NCBI GenBank assembly: GCA_949592205.1
Contig: CATIUR010000004.1
Span: forward strand, 88,400,337-88,464,336
Origin: Helichrysum umbraculigerum
Lineage: Eukaryota; Streptophyta; Magnoliopsida; Asterales; Asteraceae
Length of the DNA: 64,000 nucleotides
Reading direction: 5' to 3'
Made by a program: the position numbers and the translations under genes. The notes beneath the pieces were generated by a model that did not search any database, was not told where the DNA came from, and saw nothing but the letters and a program-made list of their open reading frames with translations. Positions within the stretch are counted from its first letter, which is position 1. The number at the start of each line of letters is the position of its first letter. Shown here piece after piece: positions 1 to 10,462 of the stretch.

Positions 1-850
1 GTCCTAAAAACTGCCGTACTTCTGTTGGAGTTGTCGGCGATTGCCAATTTTTGATAGCCTCGATTTTTGAAGGATCTACATGAATTCCTTGATTATCGAT
101 AACATGTCCAAGGAATTGAACGGTTTGTATCCAGAACTCACACTTGGAGAATTTGGCGTAAAGCTCCTCATGTCTAAGTAGTTTTAGTATGGTTTTGAGA
201 TGTTGCGCGTGTTCTTGTTCGTTTCGTGAATATATGAGTATGTCGTCGATGAACACGATGACAAACTTGTCGAGGTAAGGTTTGTACACTCGATTCATAA
301 GGTCCATGAATACAGCCGGTGCGTTGGTTAGACTGAATGGCATCACCTGAAATTCGTAATGCCCATAACGGGTTCTGAAAGCAGTTTTCGGGATATCGGT
401 GTCGCGAACACGTAGTTGATGATAACCTGACCGTAGGTCGATCTTTGAATAAAAACTCGATCCTTGAAGCTGGTCAAACAGGTCATCGATGCGCGGGAGT
501 GGATATCGATTCTTGACGGTTAACTTGTTCAACTCTCGATAGTCGATACACATTCGAAATGAACCGTCTTTCTTCTTGACAAATAGAACCGGAGCTCCCC
601 AAGGTGAGGAACTCGGCCTAATGAATCCTCTTTCCAGGAGTTCCTGTAATTGGGTGGACAACTCCTGAAGTTCGGATGGGGCTAAACGGTATGGTGCTCG
701 GGCCACAGGTACAGCACCTGGCACGAGATCGATTGAGAAATCAACCTGTCTCATTGGTGGTAGACCAGGCAGTTCTTCGGGAAAGACTTCTGGAAAGTCT
801 CGTACGATTGGCACATCCTCAAGTCGCTTCTCCTCCGACTTTTTCTCCAT
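1..850 (-). CDS. pol: Reverse transcriptase of element A (partial, open to window edge)
   Basis: This is the RNA-dependent DNA polymerase that copies the element's RNA in the cytoplasmic particle. The minus strand is open from the first in-frame ATG at 850 to the window edge, about 283 codons. Visible family motifs are a proline-rich linker before the fingers (PEVFPEELPGLPP), SSPWGAPVLFVKKKDG, DYRELNK, DLRSGYHQ, and the catalytic FIDD box at 253-242. The usual MPFGLTNAP reads MPFSLTNAP here. No stop occurs inside, so this part could still encode protein, but a frameshift near 900 separates it from the protease. The start at 850 is only the first Met; in the intact element RT is part of a longer polyprotein. 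Confidence 0.88.
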   Translation of the reverse strand, partial: MEKKSEEKRLEDVPIVRDFPEVFPEELPGLPPMRQVDFSIDLVPGAVPVARAPYRLAPSELQELSTQLQELLERGFIRPSSSPWGAPVLFVKKKDGSFRMCIDYRELNKLTVKNRYPLPRIDDLFDQLQGSSFYSKIDLRSGYHQLRVRDTDIPKTAFRTRYGHYEFQVMPFSLTNAPAVFMDLMNRVYKPYLDKFVIVFIDDILIYSRNEQEHAQHLKTILKLLRHEELYAKFSKCEFWIQTVQFLGHVIDNQGIHVDPSKIEAIKNWQSPTTPTEVRQFLG

Positions 851-1056
851 GATGTGCGCGAGGATTGTTGGATAACCCTTCCTCAGAAATTTCTGGTTTT
901 CAAGCAGGATATGATATTGAGTCTCGTCCCACCGGTCTCCCCCTGTATGACCAAGGTTCTACCGGTGGCAAGAGGGATTCGAACGACCTTTTCGTAGCAG
1001 ACGATTTCAGCGCGGTGCTTGGACAACCAGTCCATACCAATAATGACGTCAAAACT

Positions 1057-1567
1057 TCAGATTTCGACAGGCATAAGATCGATTGAGAAGGTTTCGTCGG
1101 CTAGGTTTAAAGTGCAATTAGGTATCACACTATCGGTTTCTATGAGTTTACCAATTGCAAGTTCTACGGTATACTTAACATCTAAGGCAACGGGGGTGAT
1201 GTCAAGTAGTGGATAAAACTCGTCAGAAATAAAGCTCCTATCGGCACCAGTATCAAACAGAACAGAAGAAGTTAAGTTGTTGAGGAGGAACATACCCGTG
1301 ACCACATTCGGGTCTTGACGGGCATCCCCGGAGTTGAGTACGAATGCTCTGCCCTTTGCATTGTTGTTGTTGTTCTTCCGTTTAGGACACGCATCTCTGA
1401 AGTGTCCAGTCTCTCCACATCCATAACATGATTTGGGTTGTTGGGTGTTGTTGTTGGGTTTGGGAGCTCTGCAATCCTTAGAGGAATGCCCGTACTTCCT
1501 GCAGTTGTTGCAGGGAGACTTGCATGGACCCTGGTGGTGGTAGTTGCATTTGGAACAGTATGGTCTA
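1057..1567 (-). pseudogene. gag-pol: Gag C-terminus and aspartic protease of element A
   Basis: The reading frame continues element A's gag after the B insertion. It has a Cys/His cluster CSKCNYHHQGPC, then two CX2CX4HX4C zinc knuckles (CNNCRKYGHSSKDC and CYGCGETGHFRDAC) that bind RNA. An asparagine-rich linker and an aspartic protease core LFDTGADRSFIS follow. The frame ends at an in-frame TGA at 1057-1059, just before a continuation with the usual IIGMDWL motif, and a second TGA plus a frame change occur near 900. The N-terminal residues that an ORF finder gives beyond 1567 are read from B's LTR and do not belong to A. Intervening 851-1056 is broken linker of the same polyprotein. Confidence 0.85.
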
Positions 1568-1572
1568 TCCCC
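1568..1572. repeat. Left target-site duplication of element B (TCCCC)
   Basis: TCCCC directly precedes B's terminal TGTAACACCC and is repeated at 8479-8483. Five bases is the usual gypsy duplication length. Confidence 0.95.
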
Positions 1573-2164
1573 TGTAACACCCCCAAATTCGTCTGTTTTG
1601 TTTAGCGGAATCATTTTAGTTTATGTACGGGGGTGCCACAATAACAAAGCATGCATACGTATCAGAGCATATGATTACAACAGAACAATATATATTAAGA
1701 TGCCAAAAGTATTAATTACAAAATTTACGATTCATCGAATCGTACAAGTTAAAAGTAATAAGTTTATAAAAGTAGATTTCTGGAATATGACTTAAGCAGT
1801 TTCAGTTATACTAAAGAAATCCATATGTTTCCAAAAAGTTGGCATCCTAAACTTCACGGGTCGCCTAATTCTCCATGTGTGTTGGCGATTCTTACATGCG
1901 CAGCTAATTCCCTGAAAAACATAGTAAAAGTCAACAACGAGGTTGAGTGAATCCACAGGTTTTATGTTTGCAATCGTTAAATCTAGTTTGTAATCACAGT
2001 TGTTAAACCAAATACGTTAATCAATAGTTATTGCCATAGTAGTTCAGTAAAGTTTTGTGGACTGTTATCCACGTATAAGTTTAGTGGGTTGTTGCCCAAA
2101 ACACTATTTACGTTTCGTAGGAAAGCATTATCCTATTAGTTTGCCCAATAAGTGAGGACTAAAT

Positions 2165-2395
2165 CGTTTGTCCAAGAAGTAGGACCCATCAGTATTTGCC
2201 CAAGAAGTAGGGACTTCTGTGTATGTGCCCAAGACGTAGGGACTTGTATGGGTTGTGTCCAAGAAGTAGGACTGGCATCCAAGACGTAGGACCCATCTGC
2301 TCAAGAAGTAGAGCCTTCATCCAAGACGTAGGATGGCACCTTGCCCAAGAAGTAGGGACTTTCTGTTTGCCTAAGACGTAGGGACTTTCTGTGTG
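2165..2395. repeat. Nine-copy CCAAGAMGTAGG array in B LTR
   Basis: About nine copies of a degenerate unit CCAAGA(A/C)GTAGGGAC occur at 20-30 bp spacing, alternating between GAAG and GACG versions. The other LTR carries the same array at about 6566-6796. No function can be assigned. Confidence 0.85.
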
Positions 2396-2931
2396 TTTAT
2401 GAAAATGTTGTTTCATAAAAGCTAGTTGTAAAAGTGTGTAGCTGGTTGTTCTCCAGCTAATAAAACAGTTTACCGGTCGTTCTCCGGTCTAGTAAATCAG
2501 TTTGTCAATAGTTTATCACAGTTGTTTAGTTTATCGTATGAAAATGTTATTTCATAATCAGTAGTGCACAACAGTTCAATAGTTCAAAGTACTCTAACAG
2601 TTCGAGTAAACATGTATAAAAGCAGTTATGGCAATAGATAAAACAGTTGACTATGTTTTCCACCCCTGTTCAAAAGCAGTTAAATCAGTAAAAGTAGGGG
2701 GCTGTGAACTCACCTGTTGAGTTAAGTAGTTGTGTGAGAGCTAGCAAAGCCTAGTCCGGGTAAGTCACTAACGTCCTAAACGTAGGAAATAGTCGTATAA
2801 GTGGTTGGATAACAATCCAAACCATGTTACTCGTTTATCCACGAAAGATCGTTTATTTGTAAATTCGTACGACTCGTTGGTGATGGTTTTGTAAAAGTTT
2901 TTCAAAGTATTGTTATTAGGTTCTGAAACTT

Positions 2932-3160
2932 GCGACGACATGGCGACGACGTGGCGACGACATGGCGACGTCATGTGCGACGTCAGGTGCGACGTCAGGT
3001 GCGACGACATGTGCGACGACATGGCGACGACATAGCGACGTCAGGTGCGACGTCAGGTGCGACGTCATGTGCGACGACATAGCGACGTCAGGCGCGACGT
3101 CAGGTGCGACGACATGTGCGACGACATGGCGACGACATAGCGACGTTGTGCATGACGTCG
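2932..3160. repeat. CpG-rich GCGACG(A/T)C tandem array in B LTR
   Basis: Short units such as GTGCGACGTCAG and GCGACGACATG repeat for about 230 bp, and again at 7333-7560 in the other LTR. On the coding (minus) strand the GTC-type units read TGACGTCGCAC and so contain TGACG, the core of plant bZIP/TGA-factor sites. The copy number differs between the LTRs, which accounts for most of their length difference. Relative to B's transcript the array lies downstream of the leader and a splice-donor match. Confidence 0.85.
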
Positions 3161-4067
3161 CATTTGGGCCAACCCAGATGCGACGTTACGGCCTGTTCTA
3201 ACAAAATCGTGATTTTTAACCCAAAAACGTTTAGATCTTTCATATATTGACTTGTAGCATGTTTGTAAACTATTATAATGAAGTAAAAGTGAAAAGTTTA
3301 GTGTTTTCTTACCTAAAAAGTGTTAGATCCGAAAATTAGGTGGATGAAGATGATGATGATGAAAATGGTGATTTTGAGCTTGAATCCTTGTGTAGATGAT
3401 GATGATGACGAGTTTGATGATGTTGTGTGTCCGATTTGTTGTTGTTTTTGTTGATTTTGTGGTTGTTTTTAGTGATTTTTAGTGAGAGAGAGAGTTGAGA
3501 GAAAAGAGAGTAAAGAGAGAGAAATGAGATAGTGAAAATGAAAGAAAGGAGGGGATGAGGAGGGGGTTTTGTTCCCCTTTTTCTGTCTCCGTGGTTGTAC
3601 TCCGTGTTTGTTTACCCGATCGTTAAATTTTACAATATCTTAAATATAAGTTTTAATTTTCCATAATCTATTTTATTTTTAGTTGGATTATTTTATAAAA
3701 CTGATTTAATTAAGTTTTAAGTTTTCAAACTTTGTTTTATTTTAATTGTACGAAATATACGTTATTCGTTACGAAATACTTGTAAATATTATCGACATAA
3801 TATCTATTATACGTTTACATTATTTAATAACTTTCGTTTTATTAAATAAATTCGTTCACCAACAGTCGAATATTTTTGTCGCGTTTGTTCAAATCGTTTC
3901 GTATGTAATTACATCTAATTACAAATAAGTAATACTACGCGTACTAACTAGTTGGGCTTTGCTAGACTTACCTCTAAAATGTGTTGTGAATTCACTCAAG
4001 TAGGGAATTAGCCTAAAATGCAATTGTTTAGCGTTAATAATTACGTTTAAATTTGCGGGGTGTCACA

Positions 4068-4075
4068 TTCTCCCC
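4068..4075 (-). other. Polypurine tract of element B
   Basis: GGGGAGAA on the minus strand directly abuts the 3' LTR, the position where plus-strand DNA synthesis is primed. It follows a TCTCGGGACGAGATTT segment typical of the end of gypsy internal regions. Confidence 0.85.
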
Positions 4076-4334
4076 ATGTTGGAGAAATCTCGTCCCGAGA
4101 TTTAAATCAAGTCGGATCGCCCGCGGCGTATGTTTTCCGAAAAAGTCGTTTTGTTAACAGTAGTTTGCGTGGCGTTCAAAGTTGCCATAAAGTTTTAATA
4201 GTTCAATTATACTCGCGGTATAGTTTAATAATTCGTGTTCATTTCGCGGTCAAAGTTTACCAAGCGTTATGTTCGAATCGACATCCGAATGAAAGAATGT
4301 TAAATCATAGCAACAGCTGTTAAGACATACCGTG

Positions 4335-5537
4335 TTAGCCGAGGTCTGCAACCGTTTCCGGTGCACGGAGAATGTATGCGCGTCCTGGGGCGTAGCCTCT
4401 GTTGGTGACGCGGTTGTTGTCGTTTTGATTGTTGTTGTCCCGGTTGTTGTTGAGTTGTGGGCATTGGTTTTTATAGTGCCCTGGTTCACCGCACTCAAAG
4501 CATCCATTGTTTGTTCGAGCGGGGAGGTTGGCTTTGCAGGTTTGGGCTCGATGTCCCCATTGGTTGCATCTGTCGCAGAGAGTACAGTTACCCTCGTGAT
4601 GTCTTTCGCATTTTCCGCATTTAGGCCTTTTGCCTAAGTATGGTTTCGTTTCAGTGTTGGTGATTGCGGCATATGCTCGGGTGTTTCCCGGGTTCCTATT
4701 TTGTTGACCCTGGCGGTCATTACCCTCGTTCAATTTCCGCTTACTGTTTCCAGAGTCGCCCGCATCAGTACGGGTAGGTTCAGTTTTCCCTGAGGCAGCT
4801 TTCAGGGTTCCAATCAGGATGGCGTCGTCAGTCAAGCTTTGAGCCAGATCCACTGCGCTCCTAAAGGTAGTCGGTTTGGAGGACATAACCATGCCTCGGA
4901 TCTGTGGGGCCAAGCCCCTGTTGTAACGCTCGATGCGTTTGCTTTCAGGAGTCACCATGTGGGGTACCAGGCGTGCAAGTTCCTGGAACCGTGTAGTGTA
5001 ACCGGTAATGTCAGCGCCGATCATCTGAATGTTCCAGAATTCAGTCTCGAGCTTCTGGATCTCGTTGGGAGGGCAAAACTCCTCAATCATCATCTGTTTC
5101 AGGGTCCCCCAAGTCATGGAGTAAGCGGCTGGGCGTCCAATAATCTGGACCTGAGCGTTCCACCATGTTAACGCTTTGTCAGCCAGTGTGCACGTGGCAT
5201 ATTTCACGATCTTGTCGGTGGCCCAGTCGCTGATGTCGATCACCGATTCCATCTTTTCAATCCAGTGGACCAGGCCAATGGCCCCTTCGGTGCCGGTGAA
5301 GGTGCTGGGTTTGCAGGATTGGAAGGTTTTGTATGAACACCCCTGTTGGGTATTTGCCGGGGTTTCGCTGTTGACAGGTGTGGCTCCACTATTGTTTACC
5401 ACATTTTCCCGGTTGCGACTGGCCTCATATTGAGCGATAGCTTCGGCAACGCGTCGCTCGATGATCTGTTCAGTTGTCTCGACGACAGGAGGTGTATTTG
5501 TTTGGCGACTGTTGCGGGTCTTTCTTTTAGGTGGCAT
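4335..5537 (-). CDS. gag: Gag (capsid/nucleocapsid) of element B, intact
   Basis: This is the structural protein that would form the cytoplasmic particle and bind the RNA genome. I chose the ATG at 5537 (MPPKRK), matching element A's gag start, not the upstream in-frame Met at 5606. The frame gives about 400 residues without a break. An Asn/Gln-rich N-terminus is followed by the retrotransposon gag domain (from the FTGTEGAIGLVHWIE segment to GMVMSSKPTT). A basic linker precedes a Cys/His cluster CGKCERHHEGNC and two zinc knuckles CDRCNQWGHRAQTC and CFECGEPGHYKNQC. It stops with TAA and no protease follows, unlike the A relative where gag runs on into pol. The remaining 4076-4334 is noncoding. 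Confidence 0.9.
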   Translation of the reverse strand: MPPKRKTRNSRQTNTPPVVETTEQIIERRVAEAIAQYEASRNRENVVNNSGATPVNSETPANTQQGCSYKTFQSCKPSTFTGTEGAIGLVHWIEKMESVIDISDWATDKIVKYATCTLADKALTWWNAQVQIIGRPAAYSMTWGTLKQMMIEEFCPPNEIQKLETEFWNIQMIGADITGYTTRFQELARLVPHMVTPESKRIERYNRGLAPQIRGMVMSSKPTTFRSAVDLAQSLTDDAILIGTLKAASGKTEPTRTDAGDSGNSKRKLNEGNDRQGQQNRNPGNTRAYAAITNTETKPYLGKRPKCGKCERHHEGNCTLCDRCNQWGHRAQTCKANLPARTNNGCFECGEPGHYKNQCPQLNNNRDNNNQNDNNRVTNRGYAPGRAYILRAPETVADLG

Positions 5538-5950
5538 GATGACGTTCTGCGAAAAGGAAATGCAGAAGTCAATGCCAATGAAAGGGATGTGAAGAAGGAA
5601 GTTCACATAATTCAGTTATCGAGTATTTAAGGAGAAATGGCAAAATCCCCATCACCTATCTCACGACTATGAAACACCCATATGTACTTAGTATAATATA
5701 ATCACGTTGGCCAGGCGTCATTATATGATGCTAAATACATACTTCTTTTCATCAATCGTTTAATACGGTCAAGTTCAATGATAGCAGAATGAATCGAACG
5801 GAGTACAGTTCAAATAATAGTTTGCGCGTATCGACGTGTCGTAACGATAGTTTGTACGTATGCAAATGTGTGTATGCATGAGCGTTCTAGCCAAGGCTAT
5901 AGTCTAGGTCTCTAGGTCTCTAAGTCACCTAAAGTTTCCTAGTTCGCTAT

Positions 5951-5970
5951 AACCAATGGCTTTGATACCA
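5951..5970 (-). other. Primer-binding site of element B
   Basis: Minus-strand TGGTATCAAAGCCATTGGTT lies three bases inside the 5' LTR. It matches the complement of the plant initiator tRNA-Met 3' end (TGGTATCAGAGC) with one mismatch. The stretch 5607-5950 between here and gag shows no gene. Confidence 0.9.
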
Positions 5971-5973
5971 ATC

Positions 5974-8478
5974 TGTAACACCCCCAAATTCGTCTGTTTT
6001 GTTTAGCGGAAGCATTTTAGTTTAAGTACGGGGGTGCCACAATAACAAAGCATGCATACGTATCAGAGCATATGATTACAACAAAACAATATATATTAAG
6101 ATGCCAAAAGTATTAATTACAAAATTTACGATTCATCGAATCGTACAAGTTAAAAGTAATAAGTTTATAAAAGTAGATTTCTGGAATATGACTTAAGCAG
6201 TTTCAGTTATACTAAAGAAATCCATATGTTTCCAAAAAGTTGGCATCCTAAACTTCACGGGTCGCCTAATTCTCCATGTGTGTTGGCGATTCTTACATGC
6301 GCAGCTAATTCCCTGAAAAACATAGTAAAAGTCAACAACGAGGTTGAGTGAATCCACAGGTTTTATGTTTGCAATCGTTAAATCTAGTTTGTAATCACAG
6401 TTGTTAAACCAAATACGTTAATCAATAGTTATTGCCATAGTAGTTCAGTAAAGTTTTGTGGACTGTTATCCACGTATAAGTTTAGTGGGTTGTTGCCCAA
6501 AACACTATTTACGTTTCGTAGGAAAGCATTATCCTATTAGTTTGCCCAATAAGTGAGGACTAAATCGTTTGTCCAAGAAGTAGGACCCATCAGTATTTGC
6601 CCAAGAAGTAGGGACTTCTGTGTATGTGCCCAAGACGTAGGGACTTGTATGGGTTGTGTCCAAGAAGTAGGACTGGCATCCAAGACGTAGGACCCATCTG
6701 CTCAAGAAGTAGAGCCTTCATCCAAGACGTAGGATGGCACCTTGCCCAAGAAGTAGGGACTTTCTGTTTGCCTAAGACGTAGGGACTTTCTGTGTGTTTA
6801 TGAAAATGTTGTTTCATAAAAGCTAGTTGTAAAAGTGTGTAGCTGGTTGTTCTCCAGCTAATAAAACAGTTTACCGGTCGTTCTCCGGTCTAGTAAATCA
6901 GTTTGTCAATAGTTTATCACAGTTGTTTAGTTTATCGTATGAAAATGTTATTTCATAATCAGTAGTGCACAACAGTTCAATAGTTCAAAGTACTCTAACA
7001 GTTCGAGTAAACATGTATAAAAGCAGTTATGGCAATAGATAAAACAGTTGACTATGTTTTCCACCCCTGTTCAAAAGCAGTTAAATCAGTAAAAGTAGGG
7101 GGCTGTGAACTCACCTGTTGAGTTAAGTAGTTGTGTGAGAGCTAGCAAAGCCTAGTCCGGGTAAGTCACTAACGTCCTAAACGTAGGAAATAGTCGTATA
7201 AGTGGTTGGATAACAATCCAAACCATGTTACTCGTTTATCCACGAAAGATCGTTTATTTGTAAATTCGTACGACTCGTTGGTGATGGTTTTGTAAAAGTA
7301 TTTCAAAGTATTGTTATTAGGTTCTGAAACTTGCGACGACATGGCGACGACGTGGCGACGACATGGCGACGTCATGTGCGACGTCAGGTGCGACGTCAGG
7401 TGCGACGACATGTGCGACGACATGGCGACGACATAGCGACGTCAGGTGCGACGTCATGTGCGACGACATGGCGACGACATAGCGACGTCAGGTGCGACGT
7501 CAGGTGCGACGTCAGGTGCGACGACATGTTCGACGACATGGCGACGACATAGCGACGTTGTGCATGACGTCGCATTTGGGCCAACCCAGATGCGACGTTA
7601 CGGGCTGTTCGAACAAAATCGTGATTTTTAACCCAAAAACGTTTAGATCTTTCATATATTGACTTGTAACATGTTTGTAAACTATTATAATGAAGTAAAA
7701 GTGAAAAGTTTAGTGTTTTCTTACCTAAAAAGTGTTAGATCCGAAAATTAGGTGGATGAAGATGATGATGATGAAAATGGTGATTTTGAGCTTGAATCCT
7801 TGTGTAGATGATGATGATGACGAGTTTGATGATGTTGTGTGTCCGATTTGTTGTTGTTTTTGTTGATTTTGTGGTTGTTTTAGTGATTTTTAGTGAGAGA
7901 GAGAGTTGAGAGAAAAGAGAGTAAAGAGAGAGAAATGAGATGGTGAAAATGAAAGAAAGGAGGGGATGAGGAGAGGGTTTTGTTCCCCTTTTTCTGTCTC
8001 CGTGGTTGTACTCCGTGTTTGTTTACCCGATCGTTAAATTTTACAATATCTTAAATATAAGTTTTAATTTTCCATAATCTATTTTATTTTTAGTTGGATT
8101 ATTTTATAAAACTGATTTAATTAAGTTTTAAGTTTTCAAACTTTGTTTTATTTTAATTGTACGAAATATACGTTATTCGTTACGAAATACTTGTAAATAT
8201 TATCGACATAATATCTATTATACGTTTACATTATTTAATAACTTTCGTTTTATTAAATAAATTCGTTCACCAACAGTCATATATTTTTGTCGCGTTTGTT
8301 CAAATCGTTTCGTATGTAATTACATCTAATTACAAATAAGTAATACTACGCGTACTAACTAGTTGGGCTTTGCTAGACTTACCTTTAAAATGTGTTGTGA
8401 ATTCACTCAAGTAGGGAATTAGCCTAAAATGCAATTGTTTAGCGTTAATAATTACGTTTAAATTTGCGGGGTGTCACA
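5974..8478 (-). repeat. 5' LTR of element B (2505 bp)
   Basis: This is the direct repeat of 1573-4067 with the same TG..CA ends and the same internal arrays (about 6566-6796 and 7333-7560). It would supply the promoter for B. It ends beside the second TCCCC at 8479. Confidence 0.95.
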
Positions 8479-8483
8479 TCCCC
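8479..8483. repeat. Right target-site duplication of element B (TCCCC)
   Basis: Identical to 1568-1572; element A's gag reading resumes here. Confidence 0.95.
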
Positions 8484-9284
8484 AGTGTAGGCGTGTTTGG
8501 GTTCAGAATTGGTGTTGTACACTTGGATGGTATTTGGCTTTTTGTTTTGGTTGTTGTGGGGTTCAGATGATTTGCGTTTGTTGTTGTTGGAAGAGTTGTT
8601 GGATGTCTCACGGTTGACAACTAGTGCCATTAGTTCATGTGCTAGCCGGATAGCACTTTCAGTGGTGGTTGGTTTGGCCGAAGCGACATTCCCCTGAATG
8701 CTCTCAGGAAGGCCGCGGATGTACCTTTTGATGCCTTTTGTCTCCGGTTCAACCAATCCCGGGCATAGTAAGGCGAACTGTTAGAACTTGGTGGTATAAC
8801 CCTCAATATCGGTACCCTGCACCGCCAAGTGCCAAAACTCTTCCTACAGACGGTGTAGGGCTTCTTCGGGACAGTACTTCTCCGTTAGCTTCTTCTTCAG
8901 CTCGGCCCAAGAGAGCTGGTTTGCTATTTCGATGCCCACAGAGTTGGCGTGGGTGTTCCAGCATGTAAGAGCACCTTCCTGAAAGGTGTATGCAGCGAAC
9001 TTGACTTTGTTATCCTCTGCACAGTTGCAGAGGTTGAAAACAGATTCCATCCGTTCTATCTAACGGATCAGCCCAATGGCACCTTCCGTGCCCTTGAAGT
9101 ATAGTGGTTTGCAGCTGAGAAAGTCCTTGTAAGAACAAGGCTTGATGACCGGGGTATTGCTGGGAGCTTCACCAGTATTTCGGGAGTTTCGAGGCGAGTC
9201 CCGAGCAGCCAAGGCATCGGCTACAGCTCGAGAAACGATAGCATTGATTTCCGCATCACTGTAACTTTTCTTCTTGGGCGGCAT
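8484..9284 (-). pseudogene. gag: Gag N-terminal part of element A (broken)
   Basis: The frame starts MPPKKKSYSDAEINAIV at 9284 and contains the same retrotransposon gag domain as B, including GTEGAIGLI, TEKYCP and GLPESIQGNV segments. Three in-frame stops interrupt it (TAG near 9060 and near 8844, and one near 8780), and B splits it at 8484, with the zinc knuckles on the far side at 1057-1567. The original start is supported by the matching start of B's gag. It cannot make a full protein. Flanking 9285-9586 is noncoding leader. Confidence 0.85.
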
Positions 9285-9586
9285 GATTCTTCAAGAAAGA
9301 AAGAAACAAAAGGTACATAAGAAATTGTACCAGAATGAAAATTCCAATAGATGCATATATGTAAAAGCGGTAACATACGACATCACAATGTAAAATCAAT
9401 AATATAGAATTATCGAGGGGAATTGTCAATTGATATTACGAGTTCAAAAGATGATAGACAATTCCAAATTACGAGTTCCAAAAGTTACAGGATTAGATGT
9501 TTTACAAAAGTACCGGGAATTGTTACATCCGGTCGAAATTACATAGGTCCTACGAAAGCATAATATAGTACAGATTTCAGCCTAAG

Positions 9587-10081
9587 CTAATTCTGACATA
9601 GATTGAGTTGTGGCAGTAGTGCAGTGAGACGGTTCACAGACTCTGCAAGTCTGTTGGCAGTTCGGAGGGCGTCCTCGGTTTCCTTTAGACGTGTCTCGCA
9701 CTGATGTAGCCTTGATTGTAGGACAGAGATTTCATTTTGGTTGCCAATCACTTGGTTGTGGACAACCTCCATGGTTTCGACTGTTTCTTCCATTTGATTT
9801 TGAAGAGTGTTCATGGTGTTGACAGTGTGCTCGTGATCTTCAGAGACTTGCTCGATTCGTTCCATAGCTGTGAGTCTCCAGTTTTTGCGAGTTTCTTGGA
9901 GTTCGATATCCATCGCGTTAAGTCGTTGTTCGTGGTGATGTACCCTAGCGGCTAAGTCCGGCAGAATGGGGTGAGTTGGATATTGGCTAGCCCGAGGCGA
10001 CCTGGTGTCCCTCCTAGCTACCCTTGAGGTTTGTGATTCGTACGGATAAGAGCGTGATGAATTTGGTGGTGTGTTTGCCAT
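9587..10081 (-). CDS. Extra coiled-coil ORF upstream of gag in element A
   Basis: A 164-codon ORF sits between the PBS and gag, on the same strand. Residues 1-45 are Ser/Pro/Arg-rich, and about residues 48-155 are charged with leucine and methionine heptads (ELQETRK, METVETMEVVHNQV, LQSRLHQCETRLKETEDAL), which suggests a long coiled coil. No zinc knuckle, protease or membrane segment is visible. Canonical Tekay-type elements do not need an ORF here, so it is an additional ORF of unknown function. It is intact while A's gag is not. The leader 10082-10440 shows no gene. Confidence 0.6.
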   Translation of the reverse strand: MANTPPNSSRSYPYESQTSRVARRDTRSPRASQYPTHPILPDLAARVHHHEQRLNAMDIELQETRKNWRLTAMERIEQVSEDHEHTVNTMNTLQNQMEETVETMEVVHNQVIGNQNEISVLQSRLHQCETRLKETEDALRTANRLAESVNRLTALLPQLNLCQN

Positions 10082-10440
10082 TCTGAGACAAAGCGTTAGA
10101 AAGAATTAATGAGGCCTAAATCAATATAATATATATATAATATAGCCTAAGATTGTAACGAGGCCTATCTATGTATACTTAGGACCACATAATAGCCTAT
10201 TGGGTGTCTAGCACAGACGTGTTTGAGTCCCGGTTCTCTCGAGGTCAGAGTCAACTAGTGTATCCCCGTTCAACATAATCGTTTCAGACCTTACATCATC
10301 TTTCCTTAATTTTACATAGTTGATCAGGCTATGTTAAATTAAAGTCGTATGCTGTAATTCCTGAACCAATCATACCTAATAAGGGAATACTGCCTAACGG
10401 TCATAGTCTAGGCCCACTAAATGCAACCTAATTCACTATA

Positions 10441-10459
10441 ACCTTAGGCTCTGATACCA
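10441..10459 (-). other. Primer-binding site of element A
   Basis: Minus-strand TGGTATCAGAGCCTAAGGT matches the initiator tRNA-Met 3' end and is three bases from the LTR end at 10463, the same spacing as in B. Confidence 0.9.
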
Positions 10460-10462
10460 ATC

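Larger units (their letters stand above)
1573..4067 (-). repeat. 3' LTR of element B (2495 bp)
   Basis: The LTR is bounded by TGTGACACCCC and GGGGGTGTTACA when read on the minus strand. In that direction it has an AT-rich U3, a pyrimidine-rich leader with CATCAT runs (about 3560-3330), a splice-donor match AGGTAAGAAAAC near 3317-3306, the GCGACG array, then the nine-copy CCAAGAMGTAGG array, and U5 with a TGCTCTGATACG segment. ORFs here are repeat-driven shadows. Confidence 0.95.
1573..8478 (-). mobile_element. Element B: complete non-autonomous Ty3/gypsy element with gag only
   Basis: Two direct LTRs (1573-4067 and 5974-8478) bracket a 1.9-kb internal region, with TCCCC duplicated on both sides. 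On the minus strand the order is 5' LTR, PBS for initiator tRNA-Met, an intact gag ORF, about 260 nt of noncoding sequence, a purine tract GGGGAGAA, and 3' LTR. No protease, RT or integrase is present. The LTRs differ by eye only at scattered single bases and by an indel in the GCGACG array, so insertion is recent relative to the broken elements around it. It would need pol supplied by a relative, which the intact gag and ends make plausible (inference). Confidence 0.95.

Noticed and set aside
2932..3160. CRISPR-like regular repeats
   Set aside because: Units are short, directly tandem, degenerate and lie inside a plant LTR with no unique spacers.
2962..3201. ORFs through the GCGACG arrays (also 2189-2416, 2768-3022, 6590-6817, 7169-7631)
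   Set aside because: Open only because the tandem unit lacks stops; low-complexity products; both LTRs have them as shadows.
4332..5630. Plus-strand ORFs opposite B gag
   Set aside because: Antisense shadows of the gag frame without domains.
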